Source: M3007 sp032115775 (GTDB lineage: Bacteria; Bacteroidota; Bacteroidia; Chitinophagales; Saprospiraceae). From it: a DNA stretch of 5,484 nt. The translations under genes and the position numbers were made by a program. Location of the stretch: the NCBI GenBank assembly GCA_032115775.1, contig JAUMBL010000124.1:1-5484 (forward strand), read 5' to 3'. A model generated the notes under the pieces. The model was not told the DNA's origin. It made no database searches and saw nothing but the letters and a program-made list of their open reading frames with translations. Of the stretch, positions 1-5,006 are shown in pieces (positions within the stretch are counted from its first letter, which is position 1; each line of letters opens with the position of its first letter).

Positions 1-186
1 CGCGCCGCGCGCCGTCCCAAACAGCATCTCCGTAGCCTCTTCTTCCGTGCGCGCGCGCCGACTTGCAATCAAATCATATAGCTGCTTCGCCTGCTTGTCC
101 TTCAGCACAACCGCACCGGTAGAGCGCCGCAAGGCTTCTACCTTCTTCGGGTGGATGATGTCTATCAGCTCGCGAATGTCCTCCAT
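1..186 (-). CDS. Unrecognised protein, N-terminal 62 residues (runs off left edge)
   Basis: Reading the minus strand from ATG at 186-184 gives 62 uninterrupted codons to the window edge. The protein begins MEDIRELIDIIHPKKVEALR and continues charged, with lysine, arginine and glutamate throughout (for example KDKQAKQLYDLIASRRAR). There is no signal peptide or membrane segment, so a cytoplasmic, mostly helical protein is likely. Third codon positions are rich in G and C, as in the other genes here, which supports this frame over the competing short frames on either strand. The start is well bounded: an in-frame stop lies at 252-250 and no other ATG, GTG or TTG falls between it and 186. No Shine-Dalgarno is visible, which is usual for this phylum. 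It is divergent from the DUF6029 gene. I do not recognise the family and assign no function. Confidence 0.7.
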   Translation of the reverse strand, partial: MEDIRELIDIIHPKKVEALRRSTGAVVLKDKQAKQLYDLIASRRARTEEEATEMLFGTARGA

Positions 187-310
187 AATGGCGCAAAAAC
201 GGGTCGCATGCCAAAACCGGCGAATGCTTAACCCGGATGTATTTCTGTTTTAACAACGTATAAAGGCAAGTGGTTCGCCAATAACGCGGACATTACAAGG
301 TCAAAAAAAA

Positions 311-371
311 TACCCGAATCGGTGGCCAGGCTGCAGCAGGGCAACTGGAAGGCGAAGCACCAATTCGGGTA
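311..371. repeat. Imperfect 14-bp inverted repeat, 33-nt spacer
   Basis: TACCCGAATCGGTG at 311-324 is the reverse complement of CACCAATTCGGGTA at 358-371 except at one position. The spacer contains a further CCAG (326-329) and CTGG (345-348) that can pair inside the main stem, so a stacked cruciform or RNA hairpin is possible. No T-tract follows on the plus strand. On the minus strand the outer stem is followed by a run of T (complement of 303-310), so it could act as a terminator for transcription running leftwards. Role unknown. Confidence 0.5.
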
Positions 372-411
372 CGAAGGATTACAAAACGGCGACTGATGCA
401 CAGCGCGCCGC

Positions 412-441
412 CACGGGCAAATGTACGATTAAACGCCCGTG
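412..441. repeat. Perfect 7-bp GC-rich inverted repeat
   Basis: CACGGGC at 412-418 and GCCCGTG at 435-441 pair perfectly around a 16-nt AT-rich loop. The right arm overlaps the GTG/ATG start candidates of the small plus-strand frame at 442 and lies just after the stop of a small minus-strand frame (429-431). It could be an RNA hairpin or an operator-like site. No T-tract follows on either strand, so it is not a classical terminator. Confidence 0.4.
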
Positions 442-576
442 ATGTCCACAATAATTACGGAATCTTCCGGAAATTTTACGGTTAACGAAGGCGCGGACTG
501 GCGCGCAGAGATTAAATCCAACGAAATGAGTGAAAGAAATTTCATAGGCGAGACTTTATACGTAAAAAAAGATTAA
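442..576 (+). CDS. Possible 44-residue small ORF (doubtful)
   Basis: An open frame runs from ATG 442 (GTG at 439 is also possible) to TAA 574-576. It encodes a 44-residue hydrophilic peptide starting MSTIITESSGNFTVNEGADW and ending TLYVKKD. It has no signal peptide, cysteine pair or motif that I recognise. An in-frame stop at 430-432 fixes the upstream limit. Codon use includes ATA and is more AT-rich than in the real genes nearby. A minus-strand frame, 545 to 429, of 38 residues overlaps it almost completely and reads equally well (MKFLSLIS at the start, EDSVIIVDITGV at the end), so at most one can be real. After the stop, the same frame continues protein-like to 660, which would fit a decayed gene. 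Low confidence. Confidence 0.2.
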   Translation: MSTIITESSGNFTVNEGADWRAEIKSNEMSERNFIGETLYVKKD

Positions 577-837
577 TATGAGAAGCCGCGCACTGCGTGG
601 CTGATCATCAAAAAGAAAACGCCGCCCCAAGATGGAACGCGCGAAAAAATCGGATCTGCGTAAAGGAATCGTTCGCGTCTGCGGAAATCGCCTGCCGAAT
701 GGGGGCTGTGGCGATGCGCGAATAGACACGAGATTATACTACGGACATCGGATTAAAGAACACCCGGCAAAAATAGGCGTTTTTTAGAACTAGCCTAAGC
801 TTTTTAAAAAAAATATAAAAAGTATCCCATACTGGGC

Positions 838-845
838 TACATTTG
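838..845 (+). promoter_or_regulatory. Candidate Bacteroidota -7 promoter box (TACATTTG)
   Basis: TACATTTG is an exact match to TAnnTTTG, the -7 element bound by the primary sigma factor in Bacteroidota. It lies 73 bases upstream of the preferred ATG at 919, which would place the transcript start near 850 and leave a leader of roughly 65-70 nt. No clear TTG-type -33 element sits about 20 bases further upstream; that stretch is AT-rich (801-825). It would drive the DUF6029-Omp28 operon. A weaker alternative is TTATTTTG at 881-888. Confidence 0.4.
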
Positions 846-918
846 CCCGCCGCCGAGTCTTTAGTCCAAATGTGCGCATTTTATTTTGACCGTGCCTATT
901 ATCTTGTACTTTTCTACG

Positions 919-2625
919 ATGCCTTCTTTTTTGATACAACGAATACTGCTTGCCGCTTACTTTTTTGCACTCTACGGCGCCCTGGGTCTGATTGCCCAGA
1001 ACCAGTCGAGGGTCACCGGCAACCTGCAATCCAATGGCAATTTCTTTATCAAAGATGAAAAAATCGGCGCGGCCAATACGCCACAATACGATTACCAGAA
1101 GTTCGGCGCGGAAAGTTGGCTGAACCTGAACTACTCTAACTGGGGTTTTGACATGGGCCTTCGGTTTGACCTCTTCAACAACTCCAACCTGCTCAACCCG
1201 CTAGAATCCTATACAGGCCAGGGCATCGGCCGCTGGTACGTCCGCAAAACAATTGATAAATTCGACCTGTCGGGCGGCTATCTGTACGACCAAATCGGAT
1301 CGGGCATCATCTTCCGCGCCTACGAAGAACGCGCGCTGATGATAGACAACGCGCTGTACGGCGTGAAAGCGGGCTATAACATCAATGAAAACTGGCGGGT
1401 AAAGGCATTCACCGGCCGCATCAAGCAGCAGTTCGACGCCTACGGCGCGGTTGTACGCGGCGGCGCCTTGGAAGGCTTCATCAAACAGGACTCCGCCAGC
1501 AGGCTGACTTTCGCGCCCGGCATCGGCGTTGTGGCGCGCACTTCCGACGACGAGACGGTCAGCCAAATCGTAAACGCCATCGCCACCTTCGCGCCCGCCG
1601 ACAGCATCGGCGCGCAGTATAATACGTATGCCGCGACGATTTACAACACGATGACGGCCGGCAATTTCACCTGGTTTGTCGAGGGCGCTTATAAAACGAA
1701 GGACGTGATGAACGACCCCTTCCAGCGGCGCGCCGACGGCGGCCGGGGCATCCTCGTAAATCGCCCGGGATATACCGTTTACACCAGCCTGGCCTACGCC
1801 AACGAGAAAGGCCTGGGCATCACCGTTGAATACAAACGCACCAAAGACTTTTCTTTCCGCGCAACGCCTTTCCGCATCGGCATCCAGGGGCCGCTTAACT
1901 TCCTGCCCCCGATGGCCCGGCAAAATACCTATCGCCTCACGGCTCGATTCGCGCCCGCCACGCAAGAACTGGGCGAACAGGCCATCCAACTGGATCTCCG
2001 GTATCGCCTGAACAAAAAATTCAGCCTGGGACTCAATTTCTCCGATATCCAACTGCTCGACGGCACGGAACTCTACCGCGAAATCGCGCCGGAATTCACC
2101 TGGAAAGGCAGCCGCAAATGGCAACTGCTCGGCGGCGTCCAACTCCTGCACTATAATATGCCGGTATATCAAGGCAAAGACGAACCCGCCGACGCCGACG
2201 ATCCGATCCAATTCCTCGGCGGCGGAAAGGAAAATTACGTGGACGCCCTGACGCCTTACGCCGAATTTCTCTATAAATTTACACCCAAACGCTCGCTGCG
2301 CCTCGAAGCCCAGTACTTGCTGACCGACGACGAGTTCGGCTCCTGGATCAACGCGGTAGCCGAAATCGGCATCGCCCCGCACTGGCTTTTCTACGTCTCC
2401 GACATGTACAAAATCCCGCATAGCAACCCGGAAAACTTCCCGTCCGACAAAACAAAGTTCGACGGATTGCATTACCCTTCCGTCGGCGCCGTCTATACCT
2501 ATAAAGCGCACCGATTCTCGCTCGCTTATGTCAAACAAGTGGAAGGCATTAACTGCGCCGGGGGGATCTGCCGGTTTGAACCGACGTTCCACGGCGTGCA
2601 ACTTCGATTGAATTCTGCATTTTGA
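919..2625 (+). CDS. DUF6029-family outer-membrane beta-barrel protein
   Basis: A 568-residue exported protein, recognised as the Bacteroidota DUF6029 family by its conserved N-terminal block VTGNLQSNGNFF..DEKIGAANTPQYD (about residues 32-60) and the following NLNYSNWGFDMG and GGYLYDQIGSGI segments. Residues 1-26 form a signal peptide (R8, then a hydrophobic run, probable cleavage LIA|QNQ). The rest shows alternating polar/apolar stretches rich in Tyr, Phe, Gly and Asn, and the chain ends in Phe (LRLNSAF), as expected for a barrel inserted by the BAM machinery. Two cysteines, C546 and C551 (NCAGGICR), sit just before the last strand and could form a disulphide. ATG 919 is preferred over the in-frame TTG at 886 because it places the signal peptide at the N-terminus. 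It is the first gene of an operon with the Omp28-family gene that starts within 31 nt. The molecular role is unknown; a transport or surface-assembly function is only inference. Confidence 0.9.
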   Translation: MPSFLIQRILLAAYFFALYGALGLIAQNQSRVTGNLQSNGNFFIKDEKIGAANTPQYDYQKFGAESWLNLNYSNWGFDMGLRFDLFNNSNLLNPLESYTGQGIGRWYVRKTIDKFDLSGGYLYDQIGSGIIFRAYEERALMIDNALYGVKAGYNINENWRVKAFTGRIKQQFDAYGAVVRGGALEGFIKQDSASRLTFAPGIGVVARTSDDETVSQIVNAIATFAPADSIGAQYNTYAATIYNTMTAGNFTWFVEGAYKTKDVMNDPFQRRADGGRGILVNRPGYTVYTSLAYANEKGLGITVEYKRTKDFSFRATPFRIGIQGPLNFLPPMARQNTYRLTARFAPATQELGEQAIQLDLRYRLNKKFSLGLNFSDIQLLDGTELYREIAPEFTWKGSRKWQLLGGVQLLHYNMPVYQGKDEPADADDPIQFLGGGKENYVDALTPYAEFLYKFTPKRSLRLEAQYLLTDDEFGSWINAVAEIGIAPHWLFYVSDMYKIPHSNPENFPSDKTKFDGLHYPSVGAVYTYKAHRFSLAYVKQVEGINCAGGICRFEPTFHGVQLRLNSAF

Positions 2626-2656
2626 AATGATATATTTACATAAAAACGCACGCAAT

Positions 2657-3496
2657 ATGAATCTCCGGACTGCAGCCTTGCTTTTTTTGTCTTTCCTGAG
2701 CCTGTCCTCCTGCAAGGAAGATCCCATCCTCATCCCCGAACTCAATGTCGGCACACGCAAGGTGCTGGTAGAAGAATTGTCCGGCGTGCGCTGCCAAAAC
2801 TGCCCCGACGGCGCCCGGCTCTTGGCTTCCCTGCAAGAGCAGTACAAGGACAACCTGATCGTCGTCACGATGCACGCCGATCTGTTCGGTACGCTGGTGA
2901 AGCCGTACTCGCAGAATGATCCCAAACCGACAAAAGACGATTTTCGCACCCAGGATGCGATTGACCTGACCAATTTCGTCGGCGTGCCCCTGGGCATCCC
3001 TGCCGCCGCCGTCAATCGCCGCCAAATACCCAACGAAGAAAGCCCCTTCGTGATCGCGATCTCGCAGTGGTCGGGACTGATCGGACAGCAATTGCAAATT
3101 CAGCCCCCGGTAGGGGTATTTATCAGCCAGGACTACGACGAGCAGTCACGGCAATTGGATATAGAAGTCAATATCACGCCGGACGTGGACCTGGCAGGCG
3201 AACACCGCCTCTCGGTCATGATTACGCAAGACAGCATCATTGACGTGCAGAAGGACGGGCTGGTGACCGTGGAAAAATACGTCCACCGACATGTCCTGCG
3301 CGATATCGTCACGCGCCCCGACGGCGACCCGATCACCGAACCGCTGACGGCCCGCGCGCTCATCACCAAGAAATTTTCCCTGAATCTGCCCGAAAAATGG
3401 GACGCTAAGCACTGCAGCATCGTCGCCTTCGTGCACCGCAATGGAACCCCGGATAAAGAGGTGTTGCAAGCGGCGGAAAAACATGTCGGGGAGTAG
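2657..3496 (+). CDS. Omp28-related outer-membrane lipoprotein, thioredoxin-like fold
   Basis: A 279-residue lipoprotein of the Omp28-related family. The signal peptide MNLRTAALLFLSFLSLSSC ends in a lipobox (LSSC) with the acylated Cys at residue 19. The next residues are K-E-D, matching the K-(D/E)2 lipoprotein export signal described in Capnocytophaga, so display on the cell surface is likely. A thioredoxin-like region follows: strand KVLVEELSG, then C46-Q-N-C49-P, a helix, strand NLIVVTMHAD, and a cis-Pro type loop GIPAAAVNRR (about 113-122). The C-terminal half (from about 145) is beta-rich and probably an immunoglobulin-like domain. ATG 2657 is chosen over ATG 2627, which would add ten polar residues before the signal peptide, although 2627 lies only 1 nt after the upstream stop. 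The gene follows the DUF6029 gene in one operon, suggesting joint function at the outer membrane. Redox activity is possible from the CXXC but unproven. Confidence 0.92.
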   Translation: MNLRTAALLFLSFLSLSSCKEDPILIPELNVGTRKVLVEELSGVRCQNCPDGARLLASLQEQYKDNLIVVTMHADLFGTLVKPYSQNDPKPTKDDFRTQDAIDLTNFVGVPLGIPAAAVNRRQIPNEESPFVIAISQWSGLIGQQLQIQPPVGVFISQDYDEQSRQLDIEVNITPDVDLAGEHRLSVMITQDSIIDVQKDGLVTVEKYVHRHVLRDIVTRPDGDPITEPLTARALITKKFSLNLPEKWDAKHCSIVAFVHRNGTPDKEVLQAAEKHVGE

Positions 3497-3524
3497 GGAT
3501 TGGGGATTATTTGAAAAATTAGCC

Positions 3525-3540
3525 GGCTCACAAAAGAGCC
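3525..3540 (+). terminator. Small hairpin after the Omp28 gene, possible weak terminator
   Basis: GGCTC (3525-3529) and GAGCC (3536-3540) pair around the loop ACAAAA, beginning 29 nt after the Omp28 stop codon. The stem is only 5 bp and is followed by TGATAAAG, not a T-tract. It may contribute to 3' end formation or mRNA stability, but the stronger candidate is the long hairpin at 3599-3651. Confidence 0.3.
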
Positions 3541-3598
3541 TGATAAAGGGGTTGGATAATTAGTCCCTTCATTATTTTCGAAGAAAAATAACATTTTG

Positions 3599-3651
3599 AG
3601 GAGTTGTCTTTCTTTGATTTTTTTAGGAAAAATCAAAGAAAGACAACTCCT
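3599..3651 (+). terminator. Perfect 24-bp inverted repeat, 5-nt loop; probable operon terminator
   Basis: The left arm 3599-3622 (starting AGGAGTTGTCTTTC) and right arm 3628-3651 (ending AAAGACAACTCCT) are exact reverse complements over all 24 bases, with loop TTAGG at 3623-3627. The right arm is followed by TTATTATTTT (3651-3660), a U-rich tail if transcribed rightwards, so intrinsic termination of the DUF6029-Omp28 operon about 100 nt after its last stop codon is the simplest reading. The stem is unusually long, only about 30 percent G/C, and the left arm is strongly pyrimidine-rich after its first few bases. No target-site duplication is visible immediately outside the arms. Confidence 0.5.
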
Positions 3652-3661
3652 TATTATTTTC

Positions 3662-3693
3662 CTGGGTCAAAAAACGGATCCTTTTTGCCCCAG
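3662..3693. repeat. Second hairpin, CTGGG/CCCAG plus CAAAAA/TTTTTG
   Basis: CTGGG (3662-3666) pairs with CCCAG (3689-3693). After one mismatch (3667 with 3688), CAAAAA (3668-3673) pairs with TTTTTG (3682-3687), leaving a loop that includes most of the palindrome GGATCC. It starts 10 bases after the 24-bp hairpin. No T-tract follows on the plus strand. Its role is unknown. Confidence 0.45.
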
Positions 3694-3703
3694 ACAGCGA
3701 GCC

Positions 3704-3725
3704 GGCTAAGAAGTTACGAAAAATT
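3704..3725 (+). repeat. Direct repeat, copy 1 (22 bp, 20 of 22 identical)
   Basis: The segment GGCTAAG-A-AGTTAC-G-AAAAATT is repeated at 3918-3939 as GGCTAAG-T-AGTTAC-A-AAAAATT. The bases just upstream are also similar (GACAGCGAGCC versus GACGCGACT), so the duplicated unit may be about 30 bp. The copies are 214 bases apart and both lie between the two plus-strand transcription units. Confidence 0.55.
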
Positions 3726-3739
3726 GTAAAAACTTAGCC
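3704..3739. repeat. Inverted repeat GGCTAAG/CTTAGCC whose left arm starts a direct repeat
   Basis: GGCTAAG at 3704-3710 pairs with CTTAGCC at 3733-3739 around a 22-nt AT-rich loop. The left arm and part of the loop (3704-3725) recur at 3918-3939 with only two changes, but the second copy lacks the pairing right arm. This suggests a duplicated element of which one copy has kept or gained the hairpin. Confidence 0.4.
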
Positions 3740-3780
3740 TGAGACCGAATCGCTGACCTTATTCCAAAATATCTGCTCCG

Positions 3781-3834
3781 CAAACCCCAAAAAAATACGT
3801 AACCGGCATAATAATGTCACTCCTTCGGGGTTTG
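3781..3834. repeat. Inverted repeat CAAACCCC/GGGGTTTG
   Basis: CAAACCCC at 3781-3788 and GGGGTTTG at 3827-3834 pair perfectly across a 38-nt loop. TAACCGG inside the loop (3800-3806) can instead pair with CCGGTTA at 3840-3846, just past the right arm. The two pairings overlap in a way that would allow alternative or pseudoknot-like folds. No regulatory class is recognised. Confidence 0.35.
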
Positions 3835-3839
3835 GTTAA

Positions 3840-3870
3840 CCGGTTATAAATAATGTACTTATTTAGCCGG
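3840..3870. repeat. Hairpin CCGG..TAAATAA / TTATTTA..CCGG
   Basis: TAAATAA (3847-3853) pairs with TTATTTA (3859-3865) around loop TGTAC, and outside a small internal loop CCGG (3840-3843) pairs with CCGG (3867-3870). The left end overlaps the 10-bp palindrome TAACCGGTTA (3837-3846). No T-tract follows, so it is not a standard terminator. Confidence 0.4.
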
Positions 3871-3917
3871 ATCGCCGTCGGGCAGCAATAGTCCTATTTT
3901 TTGATTCAGACGCGACT

Positions 3918-3939
3918 GGCTAAGTAGTTACAAAAAATT
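3918..3939 (+). repeat. Direct repeat, copy 2
   Basis: Second copy of the 22-bp repeat described at 3704-3725, differing at two positions. It ends 6 bases before a promoter-like TTATTTTG (3945-3952), so it occupies roughly the place of an upstream promoter or regulator site for the cohesin gene at 4020. That placement is suggestive only. Confidence 0.55.
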
Positions 3940-3944
3940 ATTCG

Positions 3945-3952
3945 TTATTTTG
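3945..3952 (+). promoter_or_regulatory. Weak -7-like box TTATTTTG upstream of the cohesin gene
   Basis: TTATTTTG differs from TAnnTTTG at one position and lies 67 bases before ATG 4020. The same octamer occurs at 881-888 before the DUF6029 gene. No TTG-type -33 element is seen at the expected spacing. It is the best promoter candidate I can see for this gene, but an 8-base AT-rich match is weak evidence. Confidence 0.2.
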
Positions 3953-3980
3953 CAGTTCGATTGAATAATTTCAACTAACG

Positions 3981-3996
3981 GCCTGCTCGAACAGGC
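3981..3996 (+). promoter_or_regulatory. Leader hairpin GCCTG/CAGGC before the cohesin gene
   Basis: GCCTG (3981-3985) and CAGGC (3992-3996) pair around CTCGAA, followed by TTTAATCC, and end 23 bases before ATG 4020. In the mRNA this would form a short hairpin just upstream of the ribosome landing zone. It could be a weak attenuator, a protein-binding palindrome, or chance. Confidence 0.3.
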
Positions 3997-4019
3997 TTTA
4001 ATCCAAATCCGATCGTCCC

Positions 4020-4814
4020 ATGCGTTTTCAATTCAGGAATCTGCCAGTTATCTTGCTGGCGGTTGCTCAAGCCTATCTGGCCGACGCCCAAACGGGCTTT
4101 TACGTCCCCTCCTACTCCAACGTCAATCCGGGCATCGTACTGAATTTTCCGGTGCGGGTGCTGGAATTCGACAGTGTCCTCTCCACCCAATTCGTCCTGA
4201 AATGGGATCCCGCCGTCCTGCAGTTTCAGGAAATCAACGGCTATGGATTGCCGGATATGAACAGCGACAAATTTGGTCTGACCGAAGCCCAGGACAGCGG
4301 CATTGTGCGCTTTGTATGGTGGCACAACGGCGGCGGCGTGACGCGGGCAGACAGTTCGGCCATTTTTAACTTGCGGTTGAAGGTTATAGGGACGGTTCCG
4401 AGCAGTTCAACGGTGGAATTCACCGAGCGCCCACCACAAACCTTTTTTGAGGTAGCGGTTGCCGGCGGGCAGTTTTATTCGCTGCAAACGGCGCGCCTTT
4501 TCAACGGGCTGGTGACGGTCGGATTCCCGATCAGCAGCAGCGAACCGGAACCCGCCGCCTGGTCATCGGCCGCCGTTTGGCCGAATCCGATTTCCGCGGA
4601 TTCCAAACTCTGGATAGATCTTGCAGAAACGGCCGATTTGACGTATTTTTTGAGCGATTCATCTGGAAAAATTATTTTTCAAAAAAATATTTCGCTCCCG
4701 CCCGGCAAACATGGCATGGAAATTGCAAATCCTCTTATCGAGCAGCCGGGCGTTTATTTCCTCACCCTGCGAAGCGCTTCCTCGGTGAAGATAATCCCCC
4801 TGCTCGTATTCTAA
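4020..4814 (+). CDS. Secreted cohesin-domain protein with T9SS type A sorting domain
   Basis: A 264-residue secreted protein. Residues 1-23 are a signal peptide (MRFQFRNLPVILLAVAQAYL, cleavage ADA|Q). Residues about 24-166 form a cohesin-like beta-sandwich: a flexible N-terminal strand, FPVRVLEFDSVLSTQFVLKWDPAVLQF, a GLP turn, GIVRFVWW, and the strand IFNLRLKVIGTV. A Ser/Glu/Pro linker (about 172-185) leads to a C-terminal Por-type sorting domain (about 186-264) with the usual W/Y-PNP start (WPNP, 187-190), an internal DSSGKIIF strand and the closing GVYFLTL motif (244-250). This directs export through T9SS and usually surface anchoring or release. It ends KIIPLLVF, more hydrophobic than the common KLV(V)K-like ends. 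Cohesin domains bind dockerins in cellulosomes, but in Bacteroidota their ligands are mostly unknown. A paralogue starts 192 bases downstream. Confidence 0.88.
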   Translation: MRFQFRNLPVILLAVAQAYLADAQTGFYVPSYSNVNPGIVLNFPVRVLEFDSVLSTQFVLKWDPAVLQFQEINGYGLPDMNSDKFGLTEAQDSGIVRFVWWHNGGGVTRADSSAIFNLRLKVIGTVPSSSTVEFTERPPQTFFEVAVAGGQFYSLQTARLFNGLVTVGFPISSSEPEPAAWSSAAVWPNPISADSKLWIDLAETADLTYFLSDSSGKIIFQKNISLPPGKHGMEIANPLIEQPGVYFLTLRSASSVKIIPLLVF

Positions 4815-4850
4815 GAGTCTGCTTAAATTGTAGCGCCGATCGTTCGCCGT

Positions 4851-4885
4851 AAATTTTATTGCTCGATAAAATTTTGCATTTTTTT
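4851..4885 (+). terminator. Intrinsic terminator after the first cohesin gene
   Basis: AAATTTTAT (4851-4859) and ATAAAATTT (4866-4874) form a perfect 9-bp stem with the loop TGCTCG, followed by TGCA and seven T residues (4879-4885). It lies 36 nt after the stop codon. The stem is entirely A/T, so it may be weak, but its position and T-tract fit Rho-independent termination separating the two cohesin genes. Confidence 0.5.
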
Positions 4886-5006
4886 AAAAACGAAAGGCTG
4901 TAAATTTAAAAGAAAATTTGCTGCGCGCATCCCGGCGGCTGTTTTTTAAGCATACTCGTAATTCATCCAATTGTTCATCATCCCGTTTAGTCCAAGGTTG
5001 TTAAAG

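Larger units (their letters stand above)
187..837. other. Divergent intergenic stretch with inverted repeats and no convincing gene
   Basis: About 650 bases separate the left minus-strand gene from the candidate promoter of the DUF6029 gene. No long open frame is present. Four inverted repeats can be read by eye. One is 311-324 with 358-371 (13 of 14 paired). One is CACGGGC at 412-418 with GCCCGTG at 435-441. One is a compact hairpin at 585-601 with seven pairs, one of them G-U, and a 3-nt loop. The last is TAGGC at 774-778 with GCCTA at 793-797, followed by a short T-run. Frame 1 between 232 and 660 reads in protein-like blocks broken by stops, which may mean a decayed gene or chance. A structured RNA or gene remnant is possible; nothing here is firm. 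Confidence 0.45.
3497..4019. other. Hairpin-rich intergenic region without genes
   Basis: This 523-base stretch has no convincing coding frame and is AT-rich beside the flanking genes. At least eight inverted repeats can be read: 3525-3540 (GGCTC/GAGCC), 3546-3569 (AAGGG/CCCTT), 3572-3591 (TTATTTTC/GAAAAATAA, one bulge), 3599-3651 (24 bp perfect), 3662-3693, 3704-3739, 3781-3834 and 3840-3870. A ninth, GCCTG/CAGGC at 3981-3996, lies in the leader of the next gene. AGCCGGCT, itself a palindrome, occurs at 3521-3528 and 3700-3707, and a 22-bp direct repeat links 3704-3725 with 3918-3939. Some of these probably terminate the upstream operon. The density is more than one terminator needs, so a structured RNA or a repeat-derived element is possible. 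Confidence 0.6.

Noticed and set aside
47..256. Short frames at 47-253 (plus) and 74-256 (minus)
   Set aside because: They overlap the left-edge minus-strand gene in other frames; their codon use is poor and the in-frame gene starting at 186 reads far better.
232..396. Open stretch in frame 1 with protein-like residues (KGKWFANNADI, ARLQQGNWKAKHQFG)
   Set aside because: It has no ATG, GTG or TTG start after the stop at 229-231, so it cannot be called a gene; at most a remnant.
886..918. TTG 886 as start of the DUF6029 gene
   Set aside because: It would add 11 residues before a complete signal peptide that begins at ATG 919, and TTG starts are uncommon.
790..1086. Minus-strand frame 790-1086 and plus frame 843-1058
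   Set aside because: Both overlap the signal peptide and conserved N-terminal block of the DUF6029 protein in other frames and have no family features.
1201..3033. A 610-codon open frame on the minus strand across both operon genes
   Set aside because: It lies wholly antisense to two genes of recognisable families and crosses their boundary. Its translation is rich in Arg, Ala, Val and Gly without a recognisable domain, as expected from the GC-rich third positions of the sense genes.
2636..3636. Minus-strand frames at 2636-3097, 3133-3636 and 3146-3484
   Set aside because: They are antisense shadows of the Omp28-family gene. The longest merely runs on into the hairpin-rich spacer and has no domain or signal I recognise.
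3981..3996. LexA-type operator (CTG..CAG palindrome)
   Set aside because: The spacing and flanks do not match the known CTGT-N8-ACAG box, and the downstream gene is not an SOS gene.
3497..4019. Integron attC sites or a small inverted-repeat transposon
   Set aside because: The hairpins lack paired core sites of the GTTRRRY type in the right layout, no integrase or transposase is present, and no target-site duplication flanks the long hairpin.
3975..4423. Minus-strand frames 3975-4325 and 4241-4423, and plus frame 4577-4852
   Set aside because: All are shadows of the cohesin/T9SS gene, whose own frame has a signal peptide and sorting domain.
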